Source of the DNA: Streptomyces sp. SCL15-4
Lineage (GTDB): Bacteria > Actinomycetota > Actinomycetes > Streptomycetales > Streptomycetaceae
Assembly (NCBI RefSeq): GCF_033366695.1
Contig: NZ_JAOBTQ010000001.1
Span: forward strand, 1,984,001 to 2,048,000
Reading direction: 5' to 3'
Length of the DNA stretch: 64,000 nucleotides
Shown here: positions 55,532 to 64,000 of the stretch, piece after piece
Numbering within the stretch: position 1 is the stretch's first letter
How the letters are laid out: each line of letters opens with the position of its first letter
The notes under the pieces: model-generated
The model's input: only the letters and a program-made list of their open reading frames with translations
Told to the model about the DNA's origin: nothing
The model's database searches: none
Program-made: the position numbers and the translations under genes

Positions 55532-56857
55532 ATGCCTTCCGGGAGGACCGCAGTGGGGAATCGCCCGATGAATCTGGTGCGCCTGGCCGCGCGGGACGCG
55601 GCGCAGGCGGCGCGGGTGCTGAGCGAGGTGCGCGAGGCGGCGCTCTCCGGGCGACGTGCGCGGATCGCGCCCCGGCCGGTGATCGAGCAGTCGTGGCACC
55701 GGGTGCTGCGCAGCGGTGTCGATCCCGAACGCGATGTCCGCTCCGGACTGCTGCCCTCCGACGAGGTGCGGCGACGGCGGGAGGAGTCCCCGCTGCGGCA
55801 GGTGCTGCCGGTGCTCCGGGAGGGGCTTCTTTCGGTCGCGGACGTGGCGCAGCACATCATGGTCGTCGCGGACGCCGACGGGCGGGTGCTGTGGCGGGAG
55901 GGCGCGCCCCCGGTACTGCGCAAGGCCGACGGGCTGGGGTTCGAGGTCGGCGCGGACTGGCGGGAGGACGTCGTCGGCACCAACGGGGTGGGCACTCCCG
56001 CGGTGGTGCGGCGGCCCGTCCAGGTGTTCGCCGCCGAGCACTTCGTACGGTCGCACACGTCCTGGACGTGTACGGGCGCGCCGATCACCGATCCGCGGGA
56101 CGGCCGGCTGCTCGGTGTGGTGGATGTCAGCGGCCCGTTGGAGACCATGCATCCGGCCACCCTCGCCTGGGTGGACTCGGTGGCCAAGCTGGCCGAGGCC
56201 CGGTTGCGGGAGGTGCACCTGGCCTCGCTGGAACGGCTGCGGGCGGTGGCGGCGCCGGTGCTGGCCCGGCTGGCCGGGCGGGCCGTGGTGGTCGACCGGG
56301 ACGGCTGGGCGGCGGCGGTGACCGGGATGCCGTACGTGCGGCGGGTGCCGCTGCCCAAGTCGCTGGTGCCGGGCCACCGGTGGCTGCCCTCGCTGGGCGC
56401 GTGCGCGGTGGAGCCGCTGGCCGGGGGCTGGCTGCTGCGGGCGGAGGACCGGCCGCCCGCTCCGGCCCGGATCGTGCTGGATCTCGCCGGGCGGGACCGC
56501 CGTACGGTCACGGTCACCGGCTCGGCGGGTTCCTGGTCGCGGGAGTTGAGCCCGCGCCACGCGGAACTGCTGTTCCTGCTCGCCGAGCACCCCGCCGGGC
56601 GAGGTGCGGCGGGGCTGGCCGAGGATCTGTTCGACGACCCCTCCCGGACGGTGACCGTGCGGGCGGAGATGTCCAGAATCCGGCGGTATCTCGGAGAGCT
56701 TCTACGTCATCGGCCGTATCGTTTCTGCGAGGATGCGGAAGTGGAAGTCGTCCTCCCGGACAATCCTGTTGACCTGCTCCCGCAGTCCTCGGCACCGGCA
56801 GTGGTCCGGAAACGGAACGCCGGACGCGCCGGCCGGAGCGAGCGGCCTCCGGCGTAG
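55532..56857 (+). CDS. GAF-domain transcriptional regulator
   Basis: A 441-residue protein. Residues ~95-230 form a GAF domain of the AcoR type (LGFEVGADWREDVVGTNGVGTPAVVRRPVQVFAAEHFVRSHTSWTCTGAPITDPRDGRLLGVVDVSG). The C-terminal ~90 residues hold a winged-helix-like segment (SPRHAELLFLLAEHPAGRGAAGLAEDLF ... AEMSRIRRYLGELL). The sigma-54 AAA+ module of real AcoR is absent, as usual in Streptomyces. AGGAG lies six bases before the ATG. The targets are unknown; relatives sit near aldehyde dehydrogenase genes. Confidence 0.9.
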   Translation: MPSGRTAVGNRPMNLVRLAARDAAQAARVLSEVREAALSGRRARIAPRPVIEQSWHRVLRSGVDPERDVRSGLLPSDEVRRRREESPLRQVLPVLREGLLSVADVAQHIMVVADADGRVLWREGAPPVLRKADGLGFEVGADWREDVVGTNGVGTPAVVRRPVQVFAAEHFVRSHTSWTCTGAPITDPRDGRLLGVVDVSGPLETMHPATLAWVDSVAKLAEARLREVHLASLERLRAVAAPVLARLAGRAVVVDRDGWAAAVTGMPYVRRVPLPKSLVPGHRWLPSLGACAVEPLAGGWLLRAEDRPPAPARIVLDLAGRDRRTVTVTGSAGSWSRELSPRHAELLFLLAEHPAGRGAAGLAEDLFDDPSRTVTVRAEMSRIRRYLGELLRHRPYRFCEDAEVEVVLPDNPVDLLPQSSAPAVVRKRNAGRAGRSERPPA

Positions 56858-57015
56858 CCGCCCGCCCGACGCGGCGCTCCCCGGCTCCGGGCGGCCCGGC
56901 GGTCCGGGCCCTGTCCGGCCCGTTCCTGCCGTAGCATCCCGTACGGCCGCCTCAACTGCTCCTCGCGTCAAGGTACGGACCATCAGGCGCAGTTGGACCG
57001 GTCTCTGGAGGAGAG

Positions 57016-58347
57016 ATGAAGCATCGCGGCAGACACCGGCGGCGCAGGCGGGGCGCGGCCCTGCGCGCCGTCCTGGCCGGGACCGCGCTGGCGCTCACCG
57101 CCGCCGCCACCGTGATCAGCACCTCCCAGGCCGGGGTCGCCGAGAATCCCGGCGCGCTCACGCCGCTGACCTCTCCGGCGGACACCGGACGGCTCCGGCT
57201 CCAGGAGCACCTGGTGCCCGCCCGTTCGCTGGACCGGCTCGCCGCCGCGATGGGCCGCCCGGTCGGCGTGGACGCCGTCCTGCGCGGCGCCGACCGCCGG
57301 CTGCGCGAGGGTGACGACTGCTCCTCCGACGACCGCGCGTCACTGCCGGTCGCCCCGGCCGCCGCCCGTGCCTACTGCTGGGACCCGGCCGACACCGGCG
57401 GCGACTGGCGGCCGGCCTCGGTGACCACCTCCGGGGACGCCTCCGACGACGGCACCTGGGGCACCCACCGGGTGGTCCTGGCCGGCTGGACCCACAGCAC
57501 CACCGCCGGCCGCCCCGGTGAGCGGGGCCTCGCCAAGGTCGCCTTCGTGAACGCGGACGACCCCGCGCGCCTCGCCTACCGCTGGGCGCTGCTGGTGGTG
57601 CCGGTGGACGGCGGCCGGGACTACCGGGGTCTGGCCTCCGGCGTCTCGGGCATGGTCTGGCACGGGAACAAGCTGCTGGTCACCACCACGGCCGGCGGCG
57701 CCGACGCGCTCTACGTCTACGACCTCGACCGCATCCAGCGCACCACGGTCGACGGCCCCGGGATCGGCCGGGTGCCGGGCGGCTGGTCCGCCGACGGCCA
57801 CGGCTATGTCCTGCCCGCCGTCGCCTCGTACCGCTTCGCCGCCGGGCGCTGCTCCCCTGCCGCGACGCCCTGCCCCGGAGCGCTCGCCCTGGACCGCGGC
57901 ACGGCACCGGACAGCCTGGTGGCCGCGGAGTGGACCGAGCCGGACGGCGACCGGCCCGCGCGGCTGTGGCGGTACGCGTTCGGCACCGACCCGGCGCGGC
58001 CCGGGCCGCTCGCCACGGACGGCGCGGGGCGGGTGAACGCGGTGGAGGCGTACCGCACCCGGGCGGCCGGGATCCGGGGCGTGCTGTCGTACCGGAAGGC
58101 CGGAGCGGACCGGCCGTCCTGGTATGTGGGACGGCTGCCCGGTACGCGGGACGGGCACGGCGGGCTGTGGCGGCAGGACACCGGGCGGACCCGGGCGGTC
58201 CACTGCGGCGCCGACGCCTCGGACCGCTGCTGGGCGCGGGACGCGGGCTCGCTGTCCTACTGGCGGCAGACCGGCGAGGTGTGGTCGCTGTCGGACCGCA
58301 TGCTGTTCACACTGCCCCTGGCCGACCTGGACGGTTCACTGGACTGA
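57016..58347 (+). CDS. Secreted protein, unknown function
   Basis: A 443-residue protein. A basic signal peptide (MKHRGRHRRRRRGAALRAVL then LALTAAATVISTSQA) precedes a beta-rich mature part that resembles a propeller-like fold: repeated W- and Y-containing strands such as GLAKVAFVN, GMVWHGNKLLVTTTAGGADALYVYDLDRIQ and SLSYWRQTGEVWSLSDRMLF. Several Cys residues may form disulfides. GGAGGAGAG precedes the ATG. No catalytic motif recognised. Confidence 0.8.
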   Translation: MKHRGRHRRRRRGAALRAVLAGTALALTAAATVISTSQAGVAENPGALTPLTSPADTGRLRLQEHLVPARSLDRLAAAMGRPVGVDAVLRGADRRLREGDDCSSDDRASLPVAPAAARAYCWDPADTGGDWRPASVTTSGDASDDGTWGTHRVVLAGWTHSTTAGRPGERGLAKVAFVNADDPARLAYRWALLVVPVDGGRDYRGLASGVSGMVWHGNKLLVTTTAGGADALYVYDLDRIQRTTVDGPGIGRVPGGWSADGHGYVLPAVASYRFAAGRCSPAATPCPGALALDRGTAPDSLVAAEWTEPDGDRPARLWRYAFGTDPARPGPLATDGAGRVNAVEAYRTRAAGIRGVLSYRKAGADRPSWYVGRLPGTRDGHGGLWRQDTGRTRAVHCGADASDRCWARDAGSLSYWRQTGEVWSLSDRMLFTLPLADLDGSLD

Positions 58348-58776
58348 CCCGGCCCGCCGGACGTCTCCGCCGTCGGCACGCGAGGGTCGGGCACCGGGCC
58401 GGCCGCCGGATTCACGCTCGCCGCAGCCTGGCGAGCGGCGGCCCGGCCGGACCCGTCACCGCCGGACGAGACCGACGGCACGCCCGGCGGCGGGCCGCAC
58501 CGGCCCCGATCCCGCCTCTCGGACCCCGAACCCGGCAGACCGCCGACCGGTCCGGACCCGCCACCGGAACCCCCGGCCCGACACACAAAGCCAACCCGAA
58601 CCCGCACCACCCGCACCCTCGGCCCGACCAGGGACCGGTCCGGACCCCCACCACCGAAGCCCCCGGCCCGACCCGGACCCCCGCCGCCGCGCCCCCGCCC
58701 GGTGGGCCGTCAAGCGGTTCCGGTTCGTGTCGGCGGGCGTCGACAGACCGGGTGGCGGGATGATTCCCTGGCCCGC
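58348..58776. repeat. Intergenic region with a ~40-bp direct repeat
   Basis: 429 bases without a supported gene. GACCGGTCCGGACC…CCCGGCCCGAC occurs at 58545-58582 and again at 58633-58672 with small differences. The whole stretch is C-rich. A possible promoter for the GNAT gene is expected near its 3' end, but none is clear. Confidence 0.6.
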
Positions 58777-59349
58777 ATGAGCAGCGTCCCTGTCACCACG
58801 TGGTCCCTGGAGCAGACCTCCCCGGCCGACCTCCTGCCCGCCGCCGCCCCCGACGGCGATGTCCGGATCGTCCGCGCCGAGGTGCCCTCCCCCGAGTTCA
58901 GCCGGTTCCTGTACGCCTCGGTGGGCGGTGACATCCGATGGACCGACCGGCTGGGCTGGACGTACGCGCGCTGGCGGGAGTACCTGGAGCGGCCCGGCGT
59001 GGAGACCTGGGTGGCGTACGACCGCGGCACCCCGGCGGGCTATGTGGAGTTGGAGCCGCAGGACGAGGGCGCGGTGGAGATCGTCTACTTCGGGCTGATC
59101 CCCGCCTTCCGCGGTCGGCGCATCGGCGGCCACCTGCTGGCGTACGGCACGGCCCGCGCCTGGGACCTGGCCGAGCGGTGGCCGGGGCGGGCGCCGACCA
59201 AGCGGGTGTGGCTGCACACGTGCAGCAAGGACGGCGAGCACGCGATGGACAACTATCTGCGCCGGGGCTTCAAGTTGTTCGACACCAAGGTGGAGTTGGA
59301 ACCGGACGCGGCCACTCCGGGGCCGTGGCCCGGGGCATACCCCGTCTGA
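58777..59349 (+). CDS. GNAT-family N-acetyltransferase
   Basis: A 190-residue acetyltransferase. The CoA-binding loop is IPAFRGRRIGGHLLAYG (R-x-x-G-x-G/A type). Upstream strands have VETWVAYDRGTPAGYVEL and EIVYFGLIP, and the end has NYLRRGFKLFDTKVE. The ATG at 58777 has a poor ribosome site. The acceptor is unknown. Confidence 0.88.
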   Translation: MSSVPVTTWSLEQTSPADLLPAAAPDGDVRIVRAEVPSPEFSRFLYASVGGDIRWTDRLGWTYARWREYLERPGVETWVAYDRGTPAGYVELEPQDEGAVEIVYFGLIPAFRGRRIGGHLLAYGTARAWDLAERWPGRAPTKRVWLHTCSKDGEHAMDNYLRRGFKLFDTKVELEPDAATPGPWPGAYPV

Positions 59350-59403
59350 CCTGCTGGGACAAGCCTTCCGGCAGCGCATGTGAGCGACACCACTCCTGTT
59401 TCA

Positions 59404-59485
59404 CATGTCGGGACATACATGTCCGGATGATGGACGAAGCTGGACTGTGTCCAGATCGCCGTGACACGCTTCCGTCATGTCCGGA
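59404..59485. promoter_or_regulatory. Repeated CATGTCCGGA sites before the sulfur operon
   Basis: CATGTCCGGA occurs at 59418-59427 and 59476-59485, and CATGTCGGGA at 59404-59413. Between them is TGGAC-TGT-GTCCA (59441-59453), a perfect inverted repeat. All lie just before the leader peptide, where an operon operator would be expected. The binding protein is unknown. Confidence 0.55.
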
Positions 59486-59500
59486 ACTGGAATTGCCTTG

Positions 59501-59560
59501 GTGAGTCGGCGGCACGTCGACCTCGGCCGCATGTCCAGCGCCATCTGTCCGGCGAGCTGA
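59501..59560 (+). CDS. Cysteine-containing leader peptide of the sulfur operon
   Basis: GTG at 59501 opens a 20-codon frame that reads MSRRHVDLGRMSSAICPAS and ends in TGA at 59558-59560. The RRHVDL...SA-x-C form is that of the 'putative leader peptides' found before sulfur and other metabolic genes in actinobacteria. The single Cys codon near the end suggests ribosome stalling when Cys-tRNA is low. It precedes the reductase gene by 124 bases. Its own ribosome site is weak. Confidence 0.8.
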   Translation: MSRRHVDLGRMSSAICPAS

Positions 59561-59610
59561 CTCCTCCAGCACCGCCGCGAAACCCGTCCCCCTGTTTCCC
59601 GCGCAGAGCC

Positions 59611-59632
59611 GCGCACGCATGCCCGCGTGCGC
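59611..59632 (+). promoter_or_regulatory. Candidate attenuator hairpin before the reductase gene
   Basis: GCGCACGC (59611-59618) and GCGTGCGC (59625-59632) form a perfect 8-bp stem with a six-base loop between the leader stop and the reductase start. CTGAC at the leader stop could instead pair with GTCAG near 59645, giving a competing structure. The alternative pairing is proposed, not shown. Confidence 0.5.
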
Positions 59633-59684
59633 GCGTCCGCGCAGGTCAGAGCTGATTCCCACCGGTCCCGAAGGACGTAGAACC

Positions 59685-61382
59685 ATGGCCGCCACCCCAC
59701 CGAACCCCGCCGCCTCCGCGCCCCGCCGCAAGGTGAGCCGTCACCGCGGCGAGGGCCAGTGGGCCGCTGGCCATTTCACGCCGCTCAACGGCAACGAGCA
59801 GTTCAAGAAGGATGACGACGGTCTCAATGTGCGGACACGCATTGAGACGATCTATTCCAAGCGCGGCTTCGACTCCATCGACCCGAACGACCTGCGCGGC
59901 CGGATGCGCTGGTGGGGGCTGTACACCCAGCGCAAGCCCGGGATCGACGGCGGCAAGACCGCGATCCTGGAGCCGGAGGAACTGGACGACAGCTACTTCA
60001 TGCTGCGCGTCCGTATCGACGGCGGGGCCCTGACCACGCGGCAGTTGCGGGTGATCGGCGAGATCTCGCAGGAGTTCGCGCGCGGCACCGCGGACATCAC
60101 CGACCGGCAGAACGTCCAGTACCACTGGATCCGGATCGAGGACGTGCCCGAGATCTGGGACCGGCTGGAGGGCGTGGGCCTGTCCACGGTGACCGCCTGC
60201 GGTGACACCCCGCGCGTGATGATCGGCTCTCCGGTGGCGGGCATCGCCGAGGACGAGATCATCGACGCCACGCCGGCGCTGGAGGAGATGAAGCGCCGCG
60301 TCCTGAACAACAAGGCGTACTCCAACCTCCCCCGCAAGTTCAAGACGGCCATCTCGGGTTCGCCGCTGCTGGACGTGGTGCACGAGATCAACGACGTCGC
60401 GTTCGTCGGCGTACGCCACCCCGAGCACGGGCCCGGCTTCGACGTGTGGGTCGGCGGCGGCCTGTCCACCAACCCCAAGCTCGGTGTGCGGCTGGGGGCG
60501 TGGGTGCCGATCGACGAGGTGCCGGACGTCTACGAGGGTGTCATCTCGATCTTCCGCGACTACGGCTACCGCCGGCTGCGCAACCGGGCCCGCCTGAAGT
60601 TCCTCGTCGCCGACTGGGGCGCGGAGAAGTTCCGGCAGGTGCTGGAGGACGAGTACCTGGGGCGCAAGCTGACCGACGGGCCCGCGCCCGGGCAGCCGGT
60701 GCGGCAGTGGCGCGACCACATCGGGGTGCACCGGCAGAAGGACGGCCGGTTCTACGTCGGTTTCGCGCCGCGGGTCGGCCGGGTCGACGGGGCCACGCTG
60801 ACGAAGGTCGCCGACCTCGCCGAGGCGCACGGCTCGGGACGCGTCCGCACCACCGTCGAACAGAAGATGATCATCCTCGACGTCGAGCAGGACAAGGTCG
60901 ACTCGCTGGTGGACGGCCTGGAGGCGCTGGACCTCACCGCCCGGCCCTCCTCCTTCCGGCGCGGCACCATGGCCTGCACCGGTATCGAGTTCTGCAAGCT
61001 CGCCATCGTGGAGACCAAGCAGCGCGGCTCCCAGCTGATCGACGAACTGGAGCGCCGCCTGCCGGACTTCGACGAGCCGCTGACCATCAACCTCAACGGC
61101 TGCCCGAACGCCTGCGCCCGCATCCAGGTCGCGGACATCGGTCTCAAGGGCCAGCTGGTCCTGAACGACCGGGGCGAGCAGGTCGAGGGCTACCAGGTGC
61201 ACCTGGGCGGCGCGCTCGGCCTGGAGGCGGGCTTCGGCCGCAAGGTGCGCGGCCTGAAGGTGACGTCGGAGGAACTGCCCGACTACATCGAGCGGGTGCT
61301 CAGGCGTTTCCAGGCCGAGCGCGCGGACGGCGAGCGGTTCGCCTCCTGGGCCGCGCGCGCGTCCGAGGAGGCGCTCTCGTGA
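59685..61382 (+). CDS. Sulfite (nitrite/sulfite) reductase, ferredoxin-dependent type
   Basis: A 565-residue siroheme/[4Fe-4S] enzyme. It has the two half domains (GGALTTRQLRVIGEISQEFARGTADITDRQNVQYHWIR...). The cluster-binding Cys are 431 and 437 (CTGIEFC) and 473 and 477 (NGCPNAC), the C-x5-C...C-x3-C signature. By operon context it reduces sulfite to sulfide. GAAGGACG lies seven bases before the ATG. First enzyme gene of the sulfate-assimilation operon. Confidence 0.95.
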   Translation: MAATPPNPAASAPRRKVSRHRGEGQWAAGHFTPLNGNEQFKKDDDGLNVRTRIETIYSKRGFDSIDPNDLRGRMRWWGLYTQRKPGIDGGKTAILEPEELDDSYFMLRVRIDGGALTTRQLRVIGEISQEFARGTADITDRQNVQYHWIRIEDVPEIWDRLEGVGLSTVTACGDTPRVMIGSPVAGIAEDEIIDATPALEEMKRRVLNNKAYSNLPRKFKTAISGSPLLDVVHEINDVAFVGVRHPEHGPGFDVWVGGGLSTNPKLGVRLGAWVPIDEVPDVYEGVISIFRDYGYRRLRNRARLKFLVADWGAEKFRQVLEDEYLGRKLTDGPAPGQPVRQWRDHIGVHRQKDGRFYVGFAPRVGRVDGATLTKVADLAEAHGSGRVRTTVEQKMIILDVEQDKVDSLVDGLEALDLTARPSSFRRGTMACTGIEFCKLAIVETKQRGSQLIDELERRLPDFDEPLTINLNGCPNACARIQVADIGLKGQLVLNDRGEQVEGYQVHLGGALGLEAGFGRKVRGLKVTSEELPDYIERVLRRFQAERADGERFASWAARASEEALS

Positions 61383-61618
61383 GCGAGCGCGCCGCACCGT
61401 TCCACTGCCCCTACTGCGGCGACGAGGACCTGCGTCCGCACGAGGAGGGCCACGGGGCCTGGGAATGCGGGGCGTGCAACCGCGCATTCCAGCTGAAGTT
61501 CCTCGGGCTGCTCGCCCGGGGCGTGCGCCGTGGCACGGACTTCGGCGCCCGGCAGGCGAACGCCCCGGAGAACGGCAGCCCGCGGCGGGCCGACAACGGA
61601 GGGGATGACCGGATATGA
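61379..61618 (+). CDS. Small zinc-ribbon protein in the sulfur operon
   Basis: A 79-residue protein. HCPYCGDEDLRPHEEGHGAWECGACNRAFQLKFLG has two CxxC pairs (about residues 10-13 and 30-33) that form a zinc ribbon. The C-terminus is basic and flexible. It overlaps both neighbours by four bases (GTGA at the start, ATGA at the end), so it is tightly coupled to the reductase and cysH. Its role is unknown; a structural or accessory role for the reductase or cysH is an inference. Confidence 0.85.
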   Translation: MSERAAPFHCPYCGDEDLRPHEEGHGAWECGACNRAFQLKFLGLLARGVRRGTDFGARQANAPENGSPRRADNGGDDRI

Positions 61619-62325
61619 CGACGGCTCAGGACGACCGGACGGCCGAGGAGCTGAAGGCGCTCGCCGAGCGGGCGGGCCGCGAGCTGGAGGACGCCTCCGC
61701 GCTGGAGATCCTCCAGTGGGCGGTGGACACCTTCGGCGAGGGGTTCTGCGTCACCTCCTCCATGGAGGACGCCGTGGTCGCCCATCTCGCCTCGCGCGTA
61801 CGGAAGGGCGTGGACGTCGTCTTCCTGGACACTGGCTACCACTTCCCGGAGACCATCGGCACCCGGGACGCGGTGGAGGCCGTGATGGACGTCAACGTCA
61901 TCACCCTCACCCCGCGGCAGACGGTCGCCGAGCAGGACGCCGAGTACGGCCCGAGACTGCACGACCGCGACCCCGACCTGTGCTGCAAGCTGCGCAAGGT
62001 CAAGCCCCTCGAAGAGGGCCTGGCGAACTACCGGGCGTGGGCGACGGGCCTGCGCCGCGACGAGTCCCCGACCCGGGCGAACACCCCCGTCGTCGGCTGG
62101 GACGAGAAGCGGCAGAAGGTCAAGGTCTCCCCCATCGCCCGCTGGACCCAGGACGAGGTGGACGCCTACATCGCCGAACACGGCGTGCTGGCCAACCCGT
62201 TGCTGATGGACGGCTACGCCTCCATCGGCTGCGCCCCGTGCACCCGCAGGGTCCTGGAGGGCGAGGACGCGCGCGCCGGCCGCTGGGCGGGACGCGCCAA
62301 GACCGAGTGCGGACTGCACGGATGA
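61615..62325 (+). CDS. cysH: Adenylyl-sulfate reductase, [4Fe-4S] type
   Basis: A 236-residue protein. The PP-loop-like N-terminus SSMEDAVVAHLA precedes the Cys pairs: Cys123-Cys124 in LCCKLRKVKPL and Cys206-x2-Cys209 in GCAPCTRRV, typical of the iron-sulfur APS-reductase type. The C-terminal Cys in ECGLHG is the nucleophile. It reduces APS to sulfite. Starts with an ATGA overlap to the zinc-ribbon gene. Confidence 0.95.
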   Translation: MTTAQDDRTAEELKALAERAGRELEDASALEILQWAVDTFGEGFCVTSSMEDAVVAHLASRVRKGVDVVFLDTGYHFPETIGTRDAVEAVMDVNVITLTPRQTVAEQDAEYGPRLHDRDPDLCCKLRKVKPLEEGLANYRAWATGLRRDESPTRANTPVVGWDEKRQKVKVSPIARWTQDEVDAYIAEHGVLANPLLMDGYASIGCAPCTRRVLEGEDARAGRWAGRAKTECGLHG

Positions 62326-62351
62326 CGAACGACTCGATTCAGGAGAACGAC

Positions 62352-62888
62352 GTGACGACCGGAGCCACCGTCTGGCTCACGGGTCTGCCGAGCGCCGGCA
62401 AGACCACCATCGCGCACGAGCTGGCGGGCCGGCTGCGCGCCGAGGGCCACCGCGTCGAGGTGCTCGACGGCGACGAGATCCGCGAGTTCATCTCGGCCGG
62501 CCTCGGTTTCTCCCGGGAGGACCGGCACACCAACGTCCAGCGCATCGGCTTCGTCGCCGAACTCCTCGCCCGCAACGGCGTCAAGGCGCTGGTGCCGGTG
62601 ATCGCGCCGTACGCGGACAGCCGGGAGGCGGTGCGCAAGCGGCACGAGGAGAACGGGACGCCGTATCTGGAGATCCATGTGGCGACCCCCGTCGACGTGT
62701 GCAGCGTGCGCGATGTGAAGGGGCTGTACGCCAAGCAGGCCGCGGGCGAGCTGACCGGGCTCACCGGGGTCGACGACCCGTACGAGGAGCCCGAGACGCC
62801 TGATCTGCGGATCGAGTCGCAGCACCAGACGGTCGGGGAGTCCGCGGCGTCGGTGTACGCGCTGCTGAGCGAGAGGGGACTGGCATGA
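62352..62888 (+). CDS. cysC: Adenylyl-sulfate kinase
   Basis: A 178-residue kinase. The P-loop is [17 protein letters not shown], followed by [29 protein letters not shown] and [12 protein letters not shown], all standard CysC motifs. It phosphorylates APS to PAPS. The GTG at 62352 is preferred because AGGAG lies six bases upstream and the length fits CysC. An ATG at 62322 (overlapping the cysH stop) is a possible alternative. Both cysC and cysH in one operon means APS is shared between two routes. Confidence 0.92.
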   Translation: MTTGATVWLTGLPSAGKTTIAHELAGRLRAEGHRVEVLDGDEIREFISAGLGFSREDRHTNVQRIGFVAELLARNGVKALVPVIAPYADSREAVRKRHEENGTPYLEIHVATPVDVCSVRDVKGLYAKQAAGELTGLTGVDDPYEEPETPDLRIESQHQTVGESAASVYALLSERGLA

Positions 62889-63820
62889 CCACGGTCGCCA
62901 AGACGGAGGACGGCACGGAGAGCCCGTACGCCCTGTCGCACCTGGACGCGCTGGAGTCCGAGGCGGTGCACATCTTCCGCGAGGTGGCGGGCGAGTTCGA
63001 GAACCCGGTGATCCTTTTCTCCGGCGGCAAGGACTCCATCGTCATGCTGCACCTCGCGCTGAAGGCGTTCGCCCCCGCCGCCGTCCCCTTCGCGCTGCTG
63101 CACGTGGACACGGGACACAACTTCCCGGAGGTCCTCGAGTACCGGGACCGTGTGGCGGCCGCACACGGGCTGCGCCTCCACGTGGCCTCCGTCCAGGAGT
63201 ACATCGACCGCGGTGTGCTCAAGGAACGTCCCGACGGCACCCGCAACCCGCTGCAGACCCTGCCGCTGACGGAGAAGATCCAGAGCGAGAGGTTCGACGC
63301 CGTGTTCGGCGGCGGGCGCCGGGACGAGGAGAAGGCCCGCGCCAAGGAGCGCGTCTTCTCCCTGCGCGACGAGTTCTCCCAGTGGGACCCGCGCCGCCAA
63401 CGACCCGAGCTGTGGAACCTGTACAACGGCCGGCACGCCCCCGGCGAGCACGTCCGGGTCTTCCCGCTGTCCAACTGGACCGAGCTGGACGTGTGGCAGT
63501 ACATCGCCCGCGAGGGCATCGAACTGCCGCAGATCTACTACGCGCACGAGCGCGAGGTGTTCCTGCGTTCCGGCATGTGGCTGACCGCCGGCGAGTGGGG
63601 CGGCCCGAAGGACGGCGAGACGGTGGAGAAGCGGCGGGTGCGCTACCGCACCGTCGGCGACATGTCCTGCACCGGTGCGGTCGACTCCGACGCCGACACG
63701 ATCGAGAAGGTCATCGCCGAGATCGCCGCGTCCCGGCTGACCGAGCGGGGCGCGACCCGCGCCGACGACAAGATGTCCGAGGCCGCGATGGAAGACCGCA
63801 AGCGCGAGGGGTACTTCTAA
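62885..63820 (+). CDS. cysD: Sulfate adenylyltransferase subunit 2
   Basis: A 311-residue ATP sulfurylase catalytic subunit. The PP-loop [17 protein letters not shown] is clear, as are [39 protein letters not shown] and [26 protein letters not shown]. It forms APS from sulfate and ATP with the GTPase CysN. The ATG overlaps the cysC stop (ATGA). Confidence 0.96.
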   Translation: MTTVAKTEDGTESPYALSHLDALESEAVHIFREVAGEFENPVILFSGGKDSIVMLHLALKAFAPAAVPFALLHVDTGHNFPEVLEYRDRVAAAHGLRLHVASVQEYIDRGVLKERPDGTRNPLQTLPLTEKIQSERFDAVFGGGRRDEEKARAKERVFSLRDEFSQWDPRRQRPELWNLYNGRHAPGEHVRVFPLSNWTELDVWQYIAREGIELPQIYYAHEREVFLRSGMWLTAGEWGGPKDGETVEKRRVRYRTVGDMSCTGAVDSDADTIEKVIAEIAASRLTERGATRADDKMSEAAMEDRKREGYF

Positions 63821-63822
63821 GC

Positions 63823-64000
63823 ATGAGCACGACCACGACCGAGGCGCTCTCGGCCACCACCCTGCTGCGGTTCGCCACCGCCGGCTCCGTCGACGACGGC
63901 AAGTCCACCCTCGTCGGGCGGCTGCTGCACGACTCCAAGTCGGTCCTCTCCGACCAGCTGGAGGCCGTGCAGCGGGTCTCCGCGAGCCGCGGCCAGGACG
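63823..64000 (+). CDS. cysN: Sulfate adenylyltransferase subunit 1, N-terminal part
   Basis: The gene begins at ATG 63823, two bases after the cysD stop, and runs off the window. The 59 visible residues include the GTPase P-loop [19 protein letters not shown], the CysN signature. GTP hydrolysis by CysN drives APS formation by CysD. The remainder, including any fused CysC, is not seen. Confidence 0.93.
   Translation, partial: MSTTTTEALSATTLLRFATAGSVDDGKSTLVGRLLHDSKSVLSDQLEAVQRVSASRGQD

Noticed and set aside
58348-58776. Pro-rich secreted peptide in the C-rich intergenic region
   Set aside because: The open frames are long only because of GC bias. There is no ribosome site, no signal peptide, and the repeat is not in phase with a frame.

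Overview
The window is chromosomal DNA from a high-GC actinomycete, almost certainly Streptomyces. GC is very high with strong third-position GC bias, GTG and TTG starts are common, and there are Tat-exported secreted hydrolases, an AldO-type alditol oxidase and an actinobacterial sulfate-assimilation operon headed by a small Cys-containing leader peptide. No rRNA, tRNA, transposase, prophage or CRISPR array was recognised. Most of the window reads as ordinary chromosome with many small regulatory units.

Layout. 1-8.9 kb: end of a TPR-like protein, a GntR/FCD regulator, an FhuF-like [2Fe-2S] protein behind an iron box, a DUF2637 membrane protein, an RsbW-type ATP-binding protein, a PoxB-type pyruvate dehydrogenase, a PP2C-like protein and a TrmB/LuxR-type regulator. 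9-18.8 kb: a ~64-bp repeat array, a secreted SGNH hydrolase, a small zinc-ribbon protein with ten DRA repeats, an alkylation-repair pair (Ada-AlkA fusion and Ogt), rsgA behind a 23-codon mini-ORF, a frameshifted sigma-like/zinc-finger/CBM2 membrane protein, a radical-SAM protein with an unusual Cys spacing, and a D-2-hydroxyacid dehydrogenase. 18.9-30.5 kb: alditol oxidase; a ROK regulator, sugar ABC transporter (binding protein plus two permeases) and GH2 beta-galactosidase forming a galactoside-uptake module; a secreted EEP-family protein; and a TetR/hydrolase pair.

30.4-43 kb is a plant-polysaccharide region: PEP-mutase-family protein, DUF2264 protein, rhamnogalacturonan acetylesterase, divergent rhamnogalacturonan lyase (PL4-like), two GH43 enzymes, homocysteine methyltransferase, carboxylesterase and a LacI regulator. 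An 11-bp LacI-type half-palindrome (AAGCGCTTTCT) occurs both in front of the LacI gene and between the acetylesterase and lyase genes, which suggests one regulon. 43-51.5 kb: a PEP-mutase/isocitrate-lyase-family gene translationally coupled to a small secreted peptide, a ThuA protein, a lipoprotein, two VOC proteins, an amidase/TetR divergent pair with a clear operator, an AraC regulator and a VC0807-family membrane protein. 51.8-59.3 kb: YihY/BrkB protein with a glycine-rich tail, AidB-like acyl-CoA dehydrogenase preceded by a 24-bp repeat array, a GAF-domain regulator, a secreted protein and a GNAT protein. 59.4-64 kb: the assimilatory sulfate operon: leader peptide, sulfite/nitrite reductase, a small zinc-ribbon protein, cysH, cysC, cysD and the start of cysN.

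No wholly new defence or biosynthetic system was evident. The most interesting signals are regulatory or structural: the sulfur leader/attenuator, the rsgA mini-ORF with its hairpin-embedded ribosome site, two unexplained intergenic repeat arrays, an Ada-AlkA fusion that appears to lack the catalytic Asp segment, the CX8CX2C radical-SAM protein, and the lyase-family/secreted-peptide gene pair.
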